Source: Streptomyces ficellus (GTDB lineage Bacteria; Actinomycetota; Actinomycetes; Streptomycetales; Streptomycetaceae). Taken from it: a stretch of 64,000 bases of DNA. Made by a program: the position numbers and the translations under genes. The notes beneath the pieces are model-generated. The model ran no database searches. It was not told the DNA's origin and saw only the letters and a list, made by a program, of their open reading frames with translations. Below, in pieces: positions 16,762 to 25,436 of this stretch (positions are counted from its first letter, which is position 1; the number at the start of each line of letters is the position of its first letter). The stretch covers positions 5,642,001-5,706,000 of the forward strand of contig NZ_CP034279.1 of the NCBI RefSeq assembly GCF_009739905.1, in the 5' to 3' direction.

Positions 16762-18467
16762 GCAGCGGCTCCGGTCCCCGCGCCGGGGACGCCGACACCC
16801 CCGGCACCACCACGCACACCACCCACAACGACGGGTGGCTGCGGCTCGACAAGCGGGCCGTCCTGGTGACCGCCCTCGTCGCCGCCGGAGTCGCCTGGGG
16901 CGTCTGTGTGCCGGTGCTGCTCGGCCTCAGCGGCGGCACCTGGCTCCGGGAGGGGCCGCTGCGGGGCGCCCGCGCCCTGCTGCTGCTCGCCGCGGCGGTG
17001 GTCTTCGTGCTGGGCGGCGCCGCGCTGGAGTACGTCCGCTGGACCCGCACCCGGTACCGCATCGGGCCCGAGCGTGCCGAGCTCCACAGCGGACTGCTGC
17101 TGGTCAAGCGCCGGTCGCTGGCGCGGGAACGCATCCGCAGCGTCGACCTGACGGCCCACCCGCTGCTGCGCGTCCTCGGCCTGGTCAAGGTCCGGATAGG
17201 CACCGGCGAGCACACCGGGGGCGGCGAGTCCACGCTGGAGCTCCACCCGGTCAGCAGGGCGGAGGGCGAACGGCTCCGGCGTGAACTGCTCGCCCGGCCC
17301 CCGGAGCCCGCCCGGCGCGCCCACCCGGACGGCGAGCTGGCCGCCCTGGACCCCCGCTGGATCCGGTACGCGCCCCTGTCGTTCGTCGCCCCGCTGCTCG
17401 GAGGCGCGGCGGCGGGCGGTCTGATGCAGGTCAGCGAGTGGTTCGGCGCCCAGGACGACGTGATCGACTGGGTGGGTGACCGGTTCCGGGACACCCCCGT
17501 CCTAGGGGTCGTCCTCGCGCTCGCGGCCGCCGCCCTGCTCGCCGGCGTCGTCGGCGCCCTCGGCCTGTGGGTCGAGATGTGGTGGAACTACCGGCTGGAG
17601 CGCGAGCCCGGCGGCACCCTCCGGGTGCGGCGCGGTCTGCTCACCACCCGTTCCGTCTCCATCGAGGAGCGGCGCCTGCGCGGAGTGGAGCTGGTCGAAC
17701 CGCTCGGCGTGCGGCTCTGCGGCGCGGCCCGGGTGGACGCCGTGGCCACCGGGCTCGCCGCGGCGGGCGACGACCGGCACGCCGACCACAAGACGCTGCT
17801 GCCCCCCGCGCCCCGCCCGCTGGCGGACGCCGTCGCCGCACAGGTCCTCCGGGAGGCGGGCCCCCCGACCGGCGCGCCGCTCACCGCCCACCCCCGCGCG
17901 GCCCGGGCCCGGCGGCTGAGGTGGGCCGTGGGCGCCGCGACGGTGCCGGTCCTGGTCCTCGCCGTCCTCGGCGCCGCCCTCAGCACAGTGCTGCTCCACG
18001 CCGCCGTGGCCTGCGCCCTGCTGCTGCCGCCGCTCGCGGTGCTCCTCGCCCTCGACGCCTACCGCAGCCTGGGCCACGGGACCAGCGGTGACTACGTGGT
18101 CGCCCGCTCCGGCACCGTACGCCGCGCCACGGTCGCCCTCCAGCGGGGTGGCGTCATCGGCTGGACGGTGCGGCAGTCGTACTTCCAGCGCCGCGCGGGC
18201 CTCGTGACGCTGACGGCCACGACGGCGGCGGGCGCGGGCGCGTACCACGTCCACGACGCGGACCGGTCCGAAGGGCTCACGTTCGCCGCGGCGGCCGTAC
18301 CGGGGCTCCTGGAGCCGTTCCTGGAGCGCGCCCCCGGTTCGGTACCGGACGACGCACCGGGCACCGACCGAACGCGCCGAGGGCCCGGCACCCCCGCGTC
18401 AGCGGGTGAACCGGGCCCTCCACAACGTGACGTGACGAAGCGTCAGGAAACCGACGGCCGTTCCTGA
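16758..18467 (+). CDS. Multi-domain PH-like membrane protein (YdbT-like)
   Basis: The GTG start overlaps the preceding gene (GTGA). The 569-aa protein has three pairs of hydrophobic helices (about residues 35-95, 200-275 and 390-440), each followed by a bPH2 domain ('RYRIGPERAELHSGLLLVKR', 'SIEERRLRGVELVEPLGVRL', 'RATVALQRGGVIGWTVRQSY'). This is the YdbT architecture and pairs with the upstream YdbS-like gene. Its last 25 bp overlap the 3' end of pgl on the other strand, and a strong hairpin lies inside its final codons. Confidence 0.8.
   Translation: MSSGSGPRAGDADTPGTTTHTTHNDGWLRLDKRAVLVTALVAAGVAWGVCVPVLLGLSGGTWLREGPLRGARALLLLAAAVVFVLGGAALEYVRWTRTRYRIGPERAELHSGLLLVKRRSLARERIRSVDLTAHPLLRVLGLVKVRIGTGEHTGGGESTLELHPVSRAEGERLRRELLARPPEPARRAHPDGELAALDPRWIRYAPLSFVAPLLGGAAAGGLMQVSEWFGAQDDVIDWVGDRFRDTPVLGVVLALAAAALLAGVVGALGLWVEMWWNYRLEREPGGTLRVRRGLLTTRSVSIEERRLRGVELVEPLGVRLCGAARVDAVATGLAAAGDDRHADHKTLLPPAPRPLADAVAAQVLREAGPPTGAPLTAHPRAARARRLRWAVGAATVPVLVLAVLGAALSTVLLHAAVACALLLPPLAVLLALDAYRSLGHGTSGDYVVARSGTVRRATVALQRGGVIGWTVRQSYFQRRAGLVTLTATTAAGAGAYHVHDADRSEGLTFAAAAVPGLLEPFLERAPGSVPDDAPGTDRTRRGPGTPASAGEPGPPQRDVTKRQETDGRS
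18379..18420. terminator. Terminator for the pentose phosphate operon, inside a convergent gene
   Basis: GAGGGCCCGG (18379-18388) pairs perfectly with CCGGGCCCTC (18411-18420), with an inner CACCC/GGGTG helix. It lies just downstream of the pgl stop on the minus strand, but within the coding sequence of the PH-domain gene on the plus strand. Confidence 0.65.
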
Positions 18468-19225
18468 GCGGCCGGCAGCCGCGCCGCGGCCGCCTCGTCC
18501 AGCAGCCACAGCGTCCGCGACGTGCCGTACGCGCCGGCGGCCGGGGCCTGCATCTCGCCCGCGCCCGACAGGGCGACCGCCACCGCCTGTGCCTTGTCCT
18601 CGCCCGCCGCGAGCAGCCACACCTCGCGCGCCGCCCGGATCGCCGGGAGCGTCAGCGAGATCCGCGTCGGCGGCGGCTTGGGCGCACCGTGCACACCGAC
18701 CACCGTGCGCTCCGTCTCCCGTACCGCCGGAAGCTCCGGGAACAGGGAGGCGACGTGCGTGTCCGGGCCGACGCCCAGCATCAGGACGTCGAACGCGGGG
18801 ACGGGGCCCTCGTCGTCCGGCCCCGCGGCGGCGGCCAGTTCGGCCGCGTACGCGTCGGCCGCGGCGTCCACGTCCTTGCCGTGTCTGCCGTCGAGCACCG
18901 GCATGGTGTGCACCCGCGCCGGGTCGAGCGGAACGCCGTCGAGCAGTGCCGCCCGCGCCTGGGTGTCGTTCCGGTCGGGGTCGCCCTCCGGGAGGAACCG
19001 CTCGTCGCCCCACCACAGGTCCAGGCGCGACCAGTCGACCGCGTCCCGGGCCGGCGCCGAAGCCAGCGCGGCCAGCAGGCCGTTGCCGTTGCGACCGCCG
19101 GTGAGGACGACCGAGGCGGTGCCGCGCGCGGCCTGGGCGTCCACGATCGCCGTGATCAGCCGGGCCGAGGTGGCCCGGGCCATCAGCTCCTTGTCGCGGT
19201 GGACGACGAGCTCCGGTCCGGTCAC
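18443..19225 (-). CDS. pgl: 6-phosphogluconolactonase
   Basis: It hydrolyses 6-phosphogluconolactone in the oxidative pentose phosphate pathway. The 260-aa protein has the NagB/SOL family motifs 'VVLTGGRNGNGLLAAL' and 'LWWGDERFLP', then 'MLGVGPDTHVASLFP'. The residue after GVGPD is Thr instead of the usual Gly of 'GMGPDGHTASLFP', and VA replaces TA; the catalytic His is kept. The GTG overlaps the opcA stop by 4 bp. It is the last gene of tkt-tal-zwf-opcA-pgl and ends 25 bp inside the convergent PH gene. Confidence 0.94.
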   Translation of the reverse strand: MTGPELVVHRDKELMARATSARLITAIVDAQAARGTASVVLTGGRNGNGLLAALASAPARDAVDWSRLDLWWGDERFLPEGDPDRNDTQARAALLDGVPLDPARVHTMPVLDGRHGKDVDAAADAYAAELAAAAGPDDEGPVPAFDVLMLGVGPDTHVASLFPELPAVRETERTVVGVHGAPKPPPTRISLTLPAIRAAREVWLLAAGEDKAQAVAVALSGAGEMQAPAAGAYGTSRTLWLLDEAAAARLPAAQERPSVS

Positions 19226-20277
19226 TTGGCCGCCGCCTTCTTGGCCGGGGACTTTGTCGCGGCCTTCTTCGCCGCCGGCTTCTCCTCGGCGGACCGGTCC
19301 TCGCCGGACCGCTCGTCCGGTTCCGCCGCACCGCCGCCGGCGGGCCGTGCCGCCTCGCCGAGCCGGTCCACGCCGTAGCGCAGCGCCGAGGCGTAGGTGT
19401 CGTCCGGGTCGAGCCGCCGCAGCTCCTCGGCGATCAGCTCCGAGGTCTCCCGGCGCTTGAGCGCGACCGACCGGTCCGGCTGGCCCTCGATGCACAGGGT
19501 GGCCAGGGTGGCGTCCGGCCGGTGCAGCACGATGGGCCCGCAGGTGGTCTCCATGCGTACGGCGGTCAGGCCGGGGCCCGCGGAGGCCGAGCGCTTGACC
19601 GGGATCTTCAGCCGGTCCGCCAGCCACATGGCCAGCAGCTCGACGCTCGGGTTGAACTCCTCGCCCTCCACCTCGGCCGCGGTGACCTCGCACGTGACCT
19701 GGTCCAGGGCCGCCGCGAGCATCGAGCGCCACGGGGTGATCCGGGTCCAGGACAGGTCGGTGTCGCCGGGCGTGTAGGCGGCGGCGCGCGCGGTCAGGTC
19801 CCGCACCGGGTGCTCGGAGGCGTAACTGTCGGTGACGCGCCGCTGCCCGAGGGCGCCCAGCGGGTCGTTGGCCGGGTCGGTCGGGCCCTGCACCGGCCAC
19901 CAGACGACCACCGGGGCGTCGGGGAGGAGCAGCGGCAGGACCACCGACTGGGCGTGGTCGATGACCTCGCCGTACAGCCGCAGCACGACCGTCTCGCCGG
20001 TCGAGGCGTCGGCGCCGAGGCGCACCTCGGCGTCCAGGCGGGCGTTGGCCCGGTCGCGCGGCGAACGCGAGGGGCGCTTGATGACCACCAGGGTGCGCGA
20101 GGGGTGCTCGCGGGACGCCTCGTTGGCGGCCTTCAGCGCGTCGTAGGCGTTCTCCTCGTCGGTGACGATGACCAGGGTGAGGACCATGCCGATGGCGGGT
20201 GTGCCGATGGCGCGGCGCCCCAGCACCAGGGCTTTGTTGATCTTGCTGGACGTGGTGTCCGTCAGGTCGGTCTTCAT
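19222..20277 (-). CDS. opcA: Glucose-6-phosphate dehydrogenase assembly protein OpcA
   Basis: OpcA is needed for assembly or activity of G6PDH in actinobacteria and cyanobacteria. The 351-aa protein begins 'MKTDLTDTTSSKINKALV' and contains the family segments 'PVVVWWPVQGPTDPANDPLG' and 'LAMWLADRLKIPVK'. The last 25 or so residues are Lys/Ala-rich (AAKKAATKSPAKKAAAK), like histone-H1-type tails of some actinobacterial proteins. That tail may bind nucleic acid or acidic partners, which is inference. It overlaps zwf and pgl by 4 bp each. Confidence 0.95.
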   Translation of the reverse strand: MKTDLTDTTSSKINKALVLGRRAIGTPAIGMVLTLVIVTDEENAYDALKAANEASREHPSRTLVVIKRPSRSPRDRANARLDAEVRLGADASTGETVVLRLYGEVIDHAQSVVLPLLLPDAPVVVWWPVQGPTDPANDPLGALGQRRVTDSYASEHPVRDLTARAAAYTPGDTDLSWTRITPWRSMLAAALDQVTCEVTAAEVEGEEFNPSVELLAMWLADRLKIPVKRSASAGPGLTAVRMETTCGPIVLHRPDATLATLCIEGQPDRSVALKRRETSELIAEELRRLDPDDTYASALRYGVDRLGEAARPAGGGAAEPDERSGEDRSAEEKPAAKKAATKSPAKKAAAK

Positions 20278-21806
20278 GGCCGGCGCCAGCTCCGTCCGTC
20301 TCGTGCGAGCATCTCGTCCGCCTCGACCGGACCCCAGGTCCCGGACTCGTACTGCGCGGGCTTGCCGTGCCGGTCCCAGAACTGCTCGATCGGGTCCAGG
20401 ATCTGCCAGGACAGCTCGACCTCCTCCGTGCGGGGGAAGAGGTTGGCGTCCCCGAGCAGGACGTCGAGGATCAGCCGCTCGTACGCCTCGGGGCTGGACT
20501 CCGTGAAGGACTCGCCGTACGCGAAGTCCATCGAGACGTCCCGGACCTCCATCGAGGTGCCGGGCACCTTGGAGCCGAACCGCAGCGTCACGCCCTCGTC
20601 CGGCTGGACCCGGATGACCAGCGCGTTCTGGCCCAGTTCCTCGGTCGCCGTGTGGTCGAAGGGGGAGTGCGGGGCGCGCTGGAAGACGACCGCGATCTCG
20701 GTGACGCGGCGGCCCAGCCGCTTGCCGGTGCGCAGGTAGAAGGGGACGCCCGCCCAGCGGCGGTTGTCGATCCCCAGCTTGATCGCGGCGTAGGTGTCGG
20801 TCTTCGACTGCGGGTCGATGCCGTCCTCCTCCAGGTAGCCGACGGCCTTCGCGCCGCCCTGCCACCCGGCCGCGTACTGGCCGCGCACGGTGGACTTGCC
20901 GAGGTCCTTGGGCAGCCTCACCGCGCCCAGCACCTTGGTCTTCTCGGCCGCGAGCGCGTCCGCGTCGAAGGAGGCCGGCTCCTCCATCGCGGTCAGCGCG
21001 AGCAGCTGGAGGAGGTGGTTCTGGATGACGTCACGGGCGGCGCCGATGCCGTCGTAGTACCCGGCGCGCCCGCCGATGCCGATGTCCTCGGCCATGGTGA
21101 TCTGCACGTGGTCCACGTAGGACCGGTTCCAGATCGGTTCGAAGAGCGTGTTGGCGAAGCGCAGCGCCAGGATGTTCTGGACGGTCTCCTTGCCCAGGTA
21201 GTGGTCGATGCGGAAGACCTGGTCGGGCGAGAAGACCTCGTGGACGATCTCGTTGAGCTCCTTGGCGGAGGTCAGGTCGTGCCCGAACGGCTTCTCGATG
21301 ACCGCGCGCCGCCAGGCGTCGCCCTTCTCGTCGGCCAGCCCGTGCTTCTTGAGCTGCTGGACGACGAGGGGGAAGAACTTGGGCGGCACGGAGAGGTAGA
21401 AGGCGAAGTTGCCGCCGGTGCCCTGCGCCTGGTCCAGCTCCTCCATCGTCTTCTTCAGGGTCTCGAACGCCTCGTTGTCGTCGAAGTTGCCCTGGACGAA
21501 CCGCATCCCCTGGCTGAGCTGCTGCCACACCTCCTCCCGGAAGGGCGTGCGGGCGTGCTGCTTGACGGCCTGGTACACCTCGTCGGCGAAGTCCTCGTCC
21601 TGCCACTCGCGCCGGGCGAACCCGATCAGCGAGAAGCCCGGCGGCAGCAGGCCCCGGTTGGCGAGGTCATAGACGGCGGGCATCAGCTTTTTCCGGGACA
21701 AATCGCCCGTAACGCCGAAGATCACCAGGCCCGACGGCCCCGCGATGCGCGGGAGCCGTCGGTCTGCGGCGTCACGGAGCGGATTCGCTCCATGAACTGC
21801 GTTCAA
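20274..21806 (-). CDS. zwf: Glucose-6-phosphate 1-dehydrogenase
   Basis: It produces NADPH and 6-phosphogluconolactone. The 510-aa protein has the dinucleotide-binding 'VIFGVTGDLSRKKLMPA', the active-site signature 'RIDHYLGKETVQNI', and 'VIEKPFGHDL'. It lies between tal (3-bp gap) and opcA (4-bp overlap), so NADPH-generating flux and its assembly factor are co-expressed. Streptomyces often has a second zwf elsewhere; this copy is the one in the transketolase operon. Confidence 0.98.
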   Translation of the reverse strand: MNAVHGANPLRDAADRRLPRIAGPSGLVIFGVTGDLSRKKLMPAVYDLANRGLLPPGFSLIGFARREWQDEDFADEVYQAVKQHARTPFREEVWQQLSQGMRFVQGNFDDNEAFETLKKTMEELDQAQGTGGNFAFYLSVPPKFFPLVVQQLKKHGLADEKGDAWRRAVIEKPFGHDLTSAKELNEIVHEVFSPDQVFRIDHYLGKETVQNILALRFANTLFEPIWNRSYVDHVQITMAEDIGIGGRAGYYDGIGAARDVIQNHLLQLLALTAMEEPASFDADALAAEKTKVLGAVRLPKDLGKSTVRGQYAAGWQGGAKAVGYLEEDGIDPQSKTDTYAAIKLGIDNRRWAGVPFYLRTGKRLGRRVTEIAVVFQRAPHSPFDHTATEELGQNALVIRVQPDEGVTLRFGSKVPGTSMEVRDVSMDFAYGESFTESSPEAYERLILDVLLGDANLFPRTEEVELSWQILDPIEQFWDRHGKPAQYESGTWGPVEADEMLARDGRSWRRP

Positions 21807-21809
21807 GGT

Positions 21810-22928
21810 TTACGCCTCCGAAGGGGCGAGGCGCTTGAGCTCCGCCTCGGTCGACTTGAGCAGGTCGTTCCAGGACGCCTCGAACTTGTCGACGCCCTCG
21901 TCCTCCAGCAGCTGCACGACCTCGTCGTAGCCGATGCCCAGCTTCTCCAGGGCCGCGAGGTCGGCCCGCGCCTGGTCGTACGTACCGGCGATGGTGTTGC
22001 CGGTGATCGCACCGTGGTCGCCGGTCGCCTCCAGGGTGGCCTCCGGCATGGTGTTCACCGTGCCCGGCGCGACCAGCTCGTCGACGTACAGCGTGTCCTT
22101 GTACGCAGGGTCCTTCACGCCCGTCGAGGCCCACAGCGGACGCTGCTTGTTGGCCTGCGCCCGGTCCAGGGCCGCCCAGCGGTCGGAGGAGAAGACCTCC
22201 TCGTACGCCTCGTACGCCAGCCGGGCGTTGGCGAGGGCGGCCTTGCCGCGCAGCGCCTTGGCCTCGTCGGTGCCGATGCCGTCCAGCCGCTTGTCGATCT
22301 CGGTGTCCACCCGGGACACGAAGAACGACGCCACGGAGTGGATCTTCGACAGGTCCAGGCCCCGCTCCTTGGCCTTCTCCAGGCCGGTGAGGTAGGCCTC
22401 CATCACCCGGCGGTAGCGCTCCAGCGAGAAGATCAGCGTCACGTTGACGCTGATCCCGAGGCCGATGACCTCGGCGATCGCCGGCAGACCCGCCTCAGTG
22501 GCCGGGATCTTGATGAGCGTGTTCGGCCGGTCCACCAGCCACGCCAGCTGCTTGGCCTCGGCGACGGTCGCCTTGGTGTTGTGCGCCAGGCGCGGGTCGA
22601 CCTCGATCGAGACCCGGCCGTCCTGGCCCTCGGTCGCGTCGAACACCGGGCGCAGGATGTCGGCGGCGTCCCGGACGTCGGCCGTCGTGATCATGCGGAT
22701 GGCTTCCTCGACCGTCACCTCACGGGCGGCCAGGTCCGACAGCTGCTGGTCGTAGCCGTCGCCCTGCGAGATCGCCTTCTGGAAGATCGACGGGTTGGTG
22801 GTGACACCCACCACGTGCTGCTGGTCGATCAGCTCGGCGAGATTGCCGGAAGTGATCCGCTTGCGGGACAGGTCGTCCAGCCAGATCGCGACGCCTTCGT
22901 CGGAGAGGCGCTTGAGTGCGTCTGTCAT
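21810..22928 (-). CDS. tal: Transaldolase
   Basis: It transfers dihydroxyacetone units in the non-oxidative pentose phosphate pathway. The 372-aa length matches the longer actinobacterial/cyanobacterial class. Motifs include 'GVTTNPSIFQKAI' near residues 41-53, and the Schiff-base Lys region 'LIKIPATEAGLPAIAEV'. 'NVTLIFSLERYRRVMEAYL' follows. It lies 35 bp after tkt and 3 bp before zwf. Confidence 0.97.
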   Translation of the reverse strand: MTDALKRLSDEGVAIWLDDLSRKRITSGNLAELIDQQHVVGVTTNPSIFQKAISQGDGYDQQLSDLAAREVTVEEAIRMITTADVRDAADILRPVFDATEGQDGRVSIEVDPRLAHNTKATVAEAKQLAWLVDRPNTLIKIPATEAGLPAIAEVIGLGISVNVTLIFSLERYRRVMEAYLTGLEKAKERGLDLSKIHSVASFFVSRVDTEIDKRLDGIGTDEAKALRGKAALANARLAYEAYEEVFSSDRWAALDRAQANKQRPLWASTGVKDPAYKDTLYVDELVAPGTVNTMPEATLEATGDHGAITGNTIAGTYDQARADLAALEKLGIGYDEVVQLLEDEGVDKFEASWNDLLKSTEAELKRLAPSEA

Positions 22929-22963
22929 GAGAAATGCATCTCCTACTTGTTCGTATACCGGCG

Positions 22964-25066
22964 TCAGCGCGCTGCGGCTTCGAGGGATTCCCGGGCGGCG
23001 GCGGCGACCGCCTCCGGAGTGAAGCCGAACTCCCGGAAGAGGACCTTGCCGTCGGCCGAAGCGCCGAAGTGCTCCAGCGAAACGATGCGGCCCGCGTCAC
23101 CGACGTACCGGTGCCAGGTGAGCCCGATGCCGGCCTCGACCGCGACGCGCGCCTTCACCGACGGCGGCAGCACCGCATCCCGGTACCCCTGGTCCTGCTG
23201 CTCGAACCACTCCACGCACGGCATCGACACCACACGGGTCGGAACACCGGCGGCCTGGAGCTGCTCACGCGCCTCGACGGCCACGTGGACCTCGGAGCCC
23301 GTGCCGATCAGCACGACCTGCGGCTCGGCGTCCTGCCCGTCGGCCCCCTGCGCGTCGAACAGCACGTACCCGCCGCGGGCGGCGTCGTCGTTCCACTCGT
23401 AGGTCGGCACGCCCTGGCGGGTCAGCGCCAGGCCCGTCGGGGCGCCCTTGCCGAACTCCTTGGTCCAGCGGCGCAGGACCTCGCGCCAGGCGATCGCCGT
23501 CTCGTTGGCGTCGGCCGGGCGGACCACGTTCAGGCCCGGGATGGCGCGCAGCGAGGCCAGGTGCTCGACCGGCTGGTGCGTCGGGCCGTCCTCGCCCAGG
23601 CCGATGGAGTCGTGCGTCCACACGTACGTCACCGGCAGGTGCATCAGCGCGGAGAGGCGCACCGCGTTGCGCATGTAGTCGGAGAACACCAGGAAGGTGC
23701 CGCCGAAGATGCGGGTGTTGCCGTGCAGCGCGATGCCGTTCATCTCCGCGGCCATCGCGTGCTCACGGATGCCGAAGTGGATGGTGCGGCCGTACGGGTC
23801 GGCCTCCGGCAGCGGGTTGCCCACGGGCAGGAACGACGACGTCTTGTCGATCGTCGTGTTGTTCGAGCCCGCGAGGTCGGCGGAGCCGCCCCACAGCTCG
23901 GGGATGACCGCGCCCAGCGCCTGGAGCACCTTGCCCGAGGCGGCGCGGGTCGCGACGCCCTTGCCGGGCTCGAAGACCGGGAGCTTCTCCTCCCAGCCGG
24001 TGGGCAGCTCGCCCGCGGCGACGCGGTCGAACTCGGCGGCGCGCTCCGGGTTGGCCGTACGCCACTCCTGGAACCGCTTCTCCCACTCGGCGCGCGCCTC
24101 GCGGCCGCGGTCGAGGGCCTGGCGCGTGTGGCCGATCACCTCGTCCGAAACCTCGAACGACTTCCCGGGGTCGAAGCCCAGGACGCGCTTGGTCGCCGCC
24201 ACCTCGTCGTCGCCCAGCGCCGAGCCGTGCGCGGCCTCGGTGTTCTGCGCGTTCGGCGCCGGCCAGGCGATGATCGAGCGCATCGCGATGAACGACGGGC
24301 GCGAGGTCTCGGCCTTGGCGGCCTGGAGGGCACGGAAGAGGGCCTCGGGGTCGAGGTCGCCGTTCTCCTTGGGCTCCACGCGCTGCACGTGCCAGCCGTA
24401 CGCCTCGTACCGCTGCATCGTGTCTTCGGAGACGGCCGTCTCGGTGTCGCCCTCGATCGAGATGTGGTTGTCGTCCCACAGCAGGATCAGGTTGCCGAGC
24501 TTCTGGTGGCCGGCCGTCGAGGACGCCTCGGCGGAGATGCCCTCCTGGAGGCAGCCGTCACCGGCGATGCAGTAGACGAAGTGGTCGAACGGCGAAGTGC
24601 CGGGAGCGGCCTCCGGGTCGAACAGGCCCCGCTCGTAACGGGCGGCCATCGCCATGCCCACGGCGTTGGCGACACCCTGGCCCAGCGGTCCGGTCGTCGT
24701 CTCGACGCCGACCGTGTGGCCGTACTCCGGGTGGCCCGGGGTCTTCGAGCCCCAGGTCCGGAAGGCCTTCAGGTCGTCCAGCTCCAGGCCGAAGCCGGCC
24801 AGGTACAGCTGTGTGTACAGCGTCAGGGACGAGTGGCCGGCGGACAGCACGAAACGGTCGCGCCCGGTCCAGTCGGCGTCCGCCGGGTCGTGCCGCATCA
24901 CCTTCTGGAAGAGGGTGTACGCGGCCGGGGCCAGGCTCATCGCCGTACCGGGATGGCCGTTGCCGACCTTCTGTACGGCATCGGCGGCCAGGATGCGGGC
25001 GGTGTCGACGGCCCGCTGGTCCAACTCGGTCCACTCGAGGTCTGTGGTGGTCGGCTTGGTGCTCAC
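22964..25066 (-). CDS. tkt: Transketolase
   Basis: It is a thiamine-diphosphate enzyme of the non-oxidative pentose phosphate pathway. The 700-aa protein has 'GNGHPGTAMSLAPAAYTLF', the ThDP motif beginning 'CIAGDGCLQEGISAEA' and closing with 'NLILLWDDN', and the pyrimidine-domain 'GIREHAMAAEMNGIALHG' followed by 'EDGPTHQPVEHLASLRAIP'. It is the first gene of the five-gene minus-strand operon and has a hairpin in its leader (25099-25122). Confidence 0.98.
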   Translation of the reverse strand: MSTKPTTTDLEWTELDQRAVDTARILAADAVQKVGNGHPGTAMSLAPAAYTLFQKVMRHDPADADWTGRDRFVLSAGHSSLTLYTQLYLAGFGLELDDLKAFRTWGSKTPGHPEYGHTVGVETTTGPLGQGVANAVGMAMAARYERGLFDPEAAPGTSPFDHFVYCIAGDGCLQEGISAEASSTAGHQKLGNLILLWDDNHISIEGDTETAVSEDTMQRYEAYGWHVQRVEPKENGDLDPEALFRALQAAKAETSRPSFIAMRSIIAWPAPNAQNTEAAHGSALGDDEVAATKRVLGFDPGKSFEVSDEVIGHTRQALDRGREARAEWEKRFQEWRTANPERAAEFDRVAAGELPTGWEEKLPVFEPGKGVATRAASGKVLQALGAVIPELWGGSADLAGSNNTTIDKTSSFLPVGNPLPEADPYGRTIHFGIREHAMAAEMNGIALHGNTRIFGGTFLVFSDYMRNAVRLSALMHLPVTYVWTHDSIGLGEDGPTHQPVEHLASLRAIPGLNVVRPADANETAIAWREVLRRWTKEFGKGAPTGLALTRQGVPTYEWNDDAARGGYVLFDAQGADGQDAEPQVVLIGTGSEVHVAVEAREQLQAAGVPTRVVSMPCVEWFEQQDQGYRDAVLPPSVKARVAVEAGIGLTWHRYVGDAGRIVSLEHFGASADGKVLFREFGFTPEAVAAAARESLEAAAR

Positions 25067-25436
25067 CCTGGGTCAGGGCTCCTCTCCACATGTCGAATGC
25101 CGGTGGCGTAGATCCCACCGGCCGTTGTTGAGCCTACCCCCGTGAGAACGTGCAATTTTTCGAGTCATTCCAGAGTGCCGGGATCCGTCGGGATCCGCCT
25201 CCTGACTGGGCTCCACGGCCTTTGGCAAGTGAATACGGAGGCGCTCATCCGATCGCTCATCCGAGCGTGGAAACCACCCTTTGCGGTGCCCTCTCCAACA
25301 CGACCCACCCCCGGGGAGGGCGAGGTATGGGCAACGTCTAGAGTGGCGTGGTACGCGCGAGTCTTTACCGGGCCTTCACGGCCACCAGGCCCCATGTCCG
25401 GGTGCGACTCGCTGGGAGTCTCTGTCAGGGGTGTGC
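25067..25436. promoter_or_regulatory. Divergent promoter region between tkt and ctaB
   Basis: No gene is visible in these 370 bp. On the minus strand, TAGGCT (25136-25131) is a candidate tkt -10 box that would start transcripts near 25124, right at a perfect 8-bp stem-loop (25099-25122, GCCGGTGG/CCACCGGC). On the plus strand, TAGAGT (25339-25344) is a candidate ctaB -10 box. Neither has a convincing -35. A lower-GC stretch (25141-25170) precedes the tkt promoter. Confidence 0.4.

Noticed and set aside
20367..23402. Plus-strand frame of about 1000 codons opposite zwf and tal
   Set aside because: It is antisense to two certain enzymes and has no family features.
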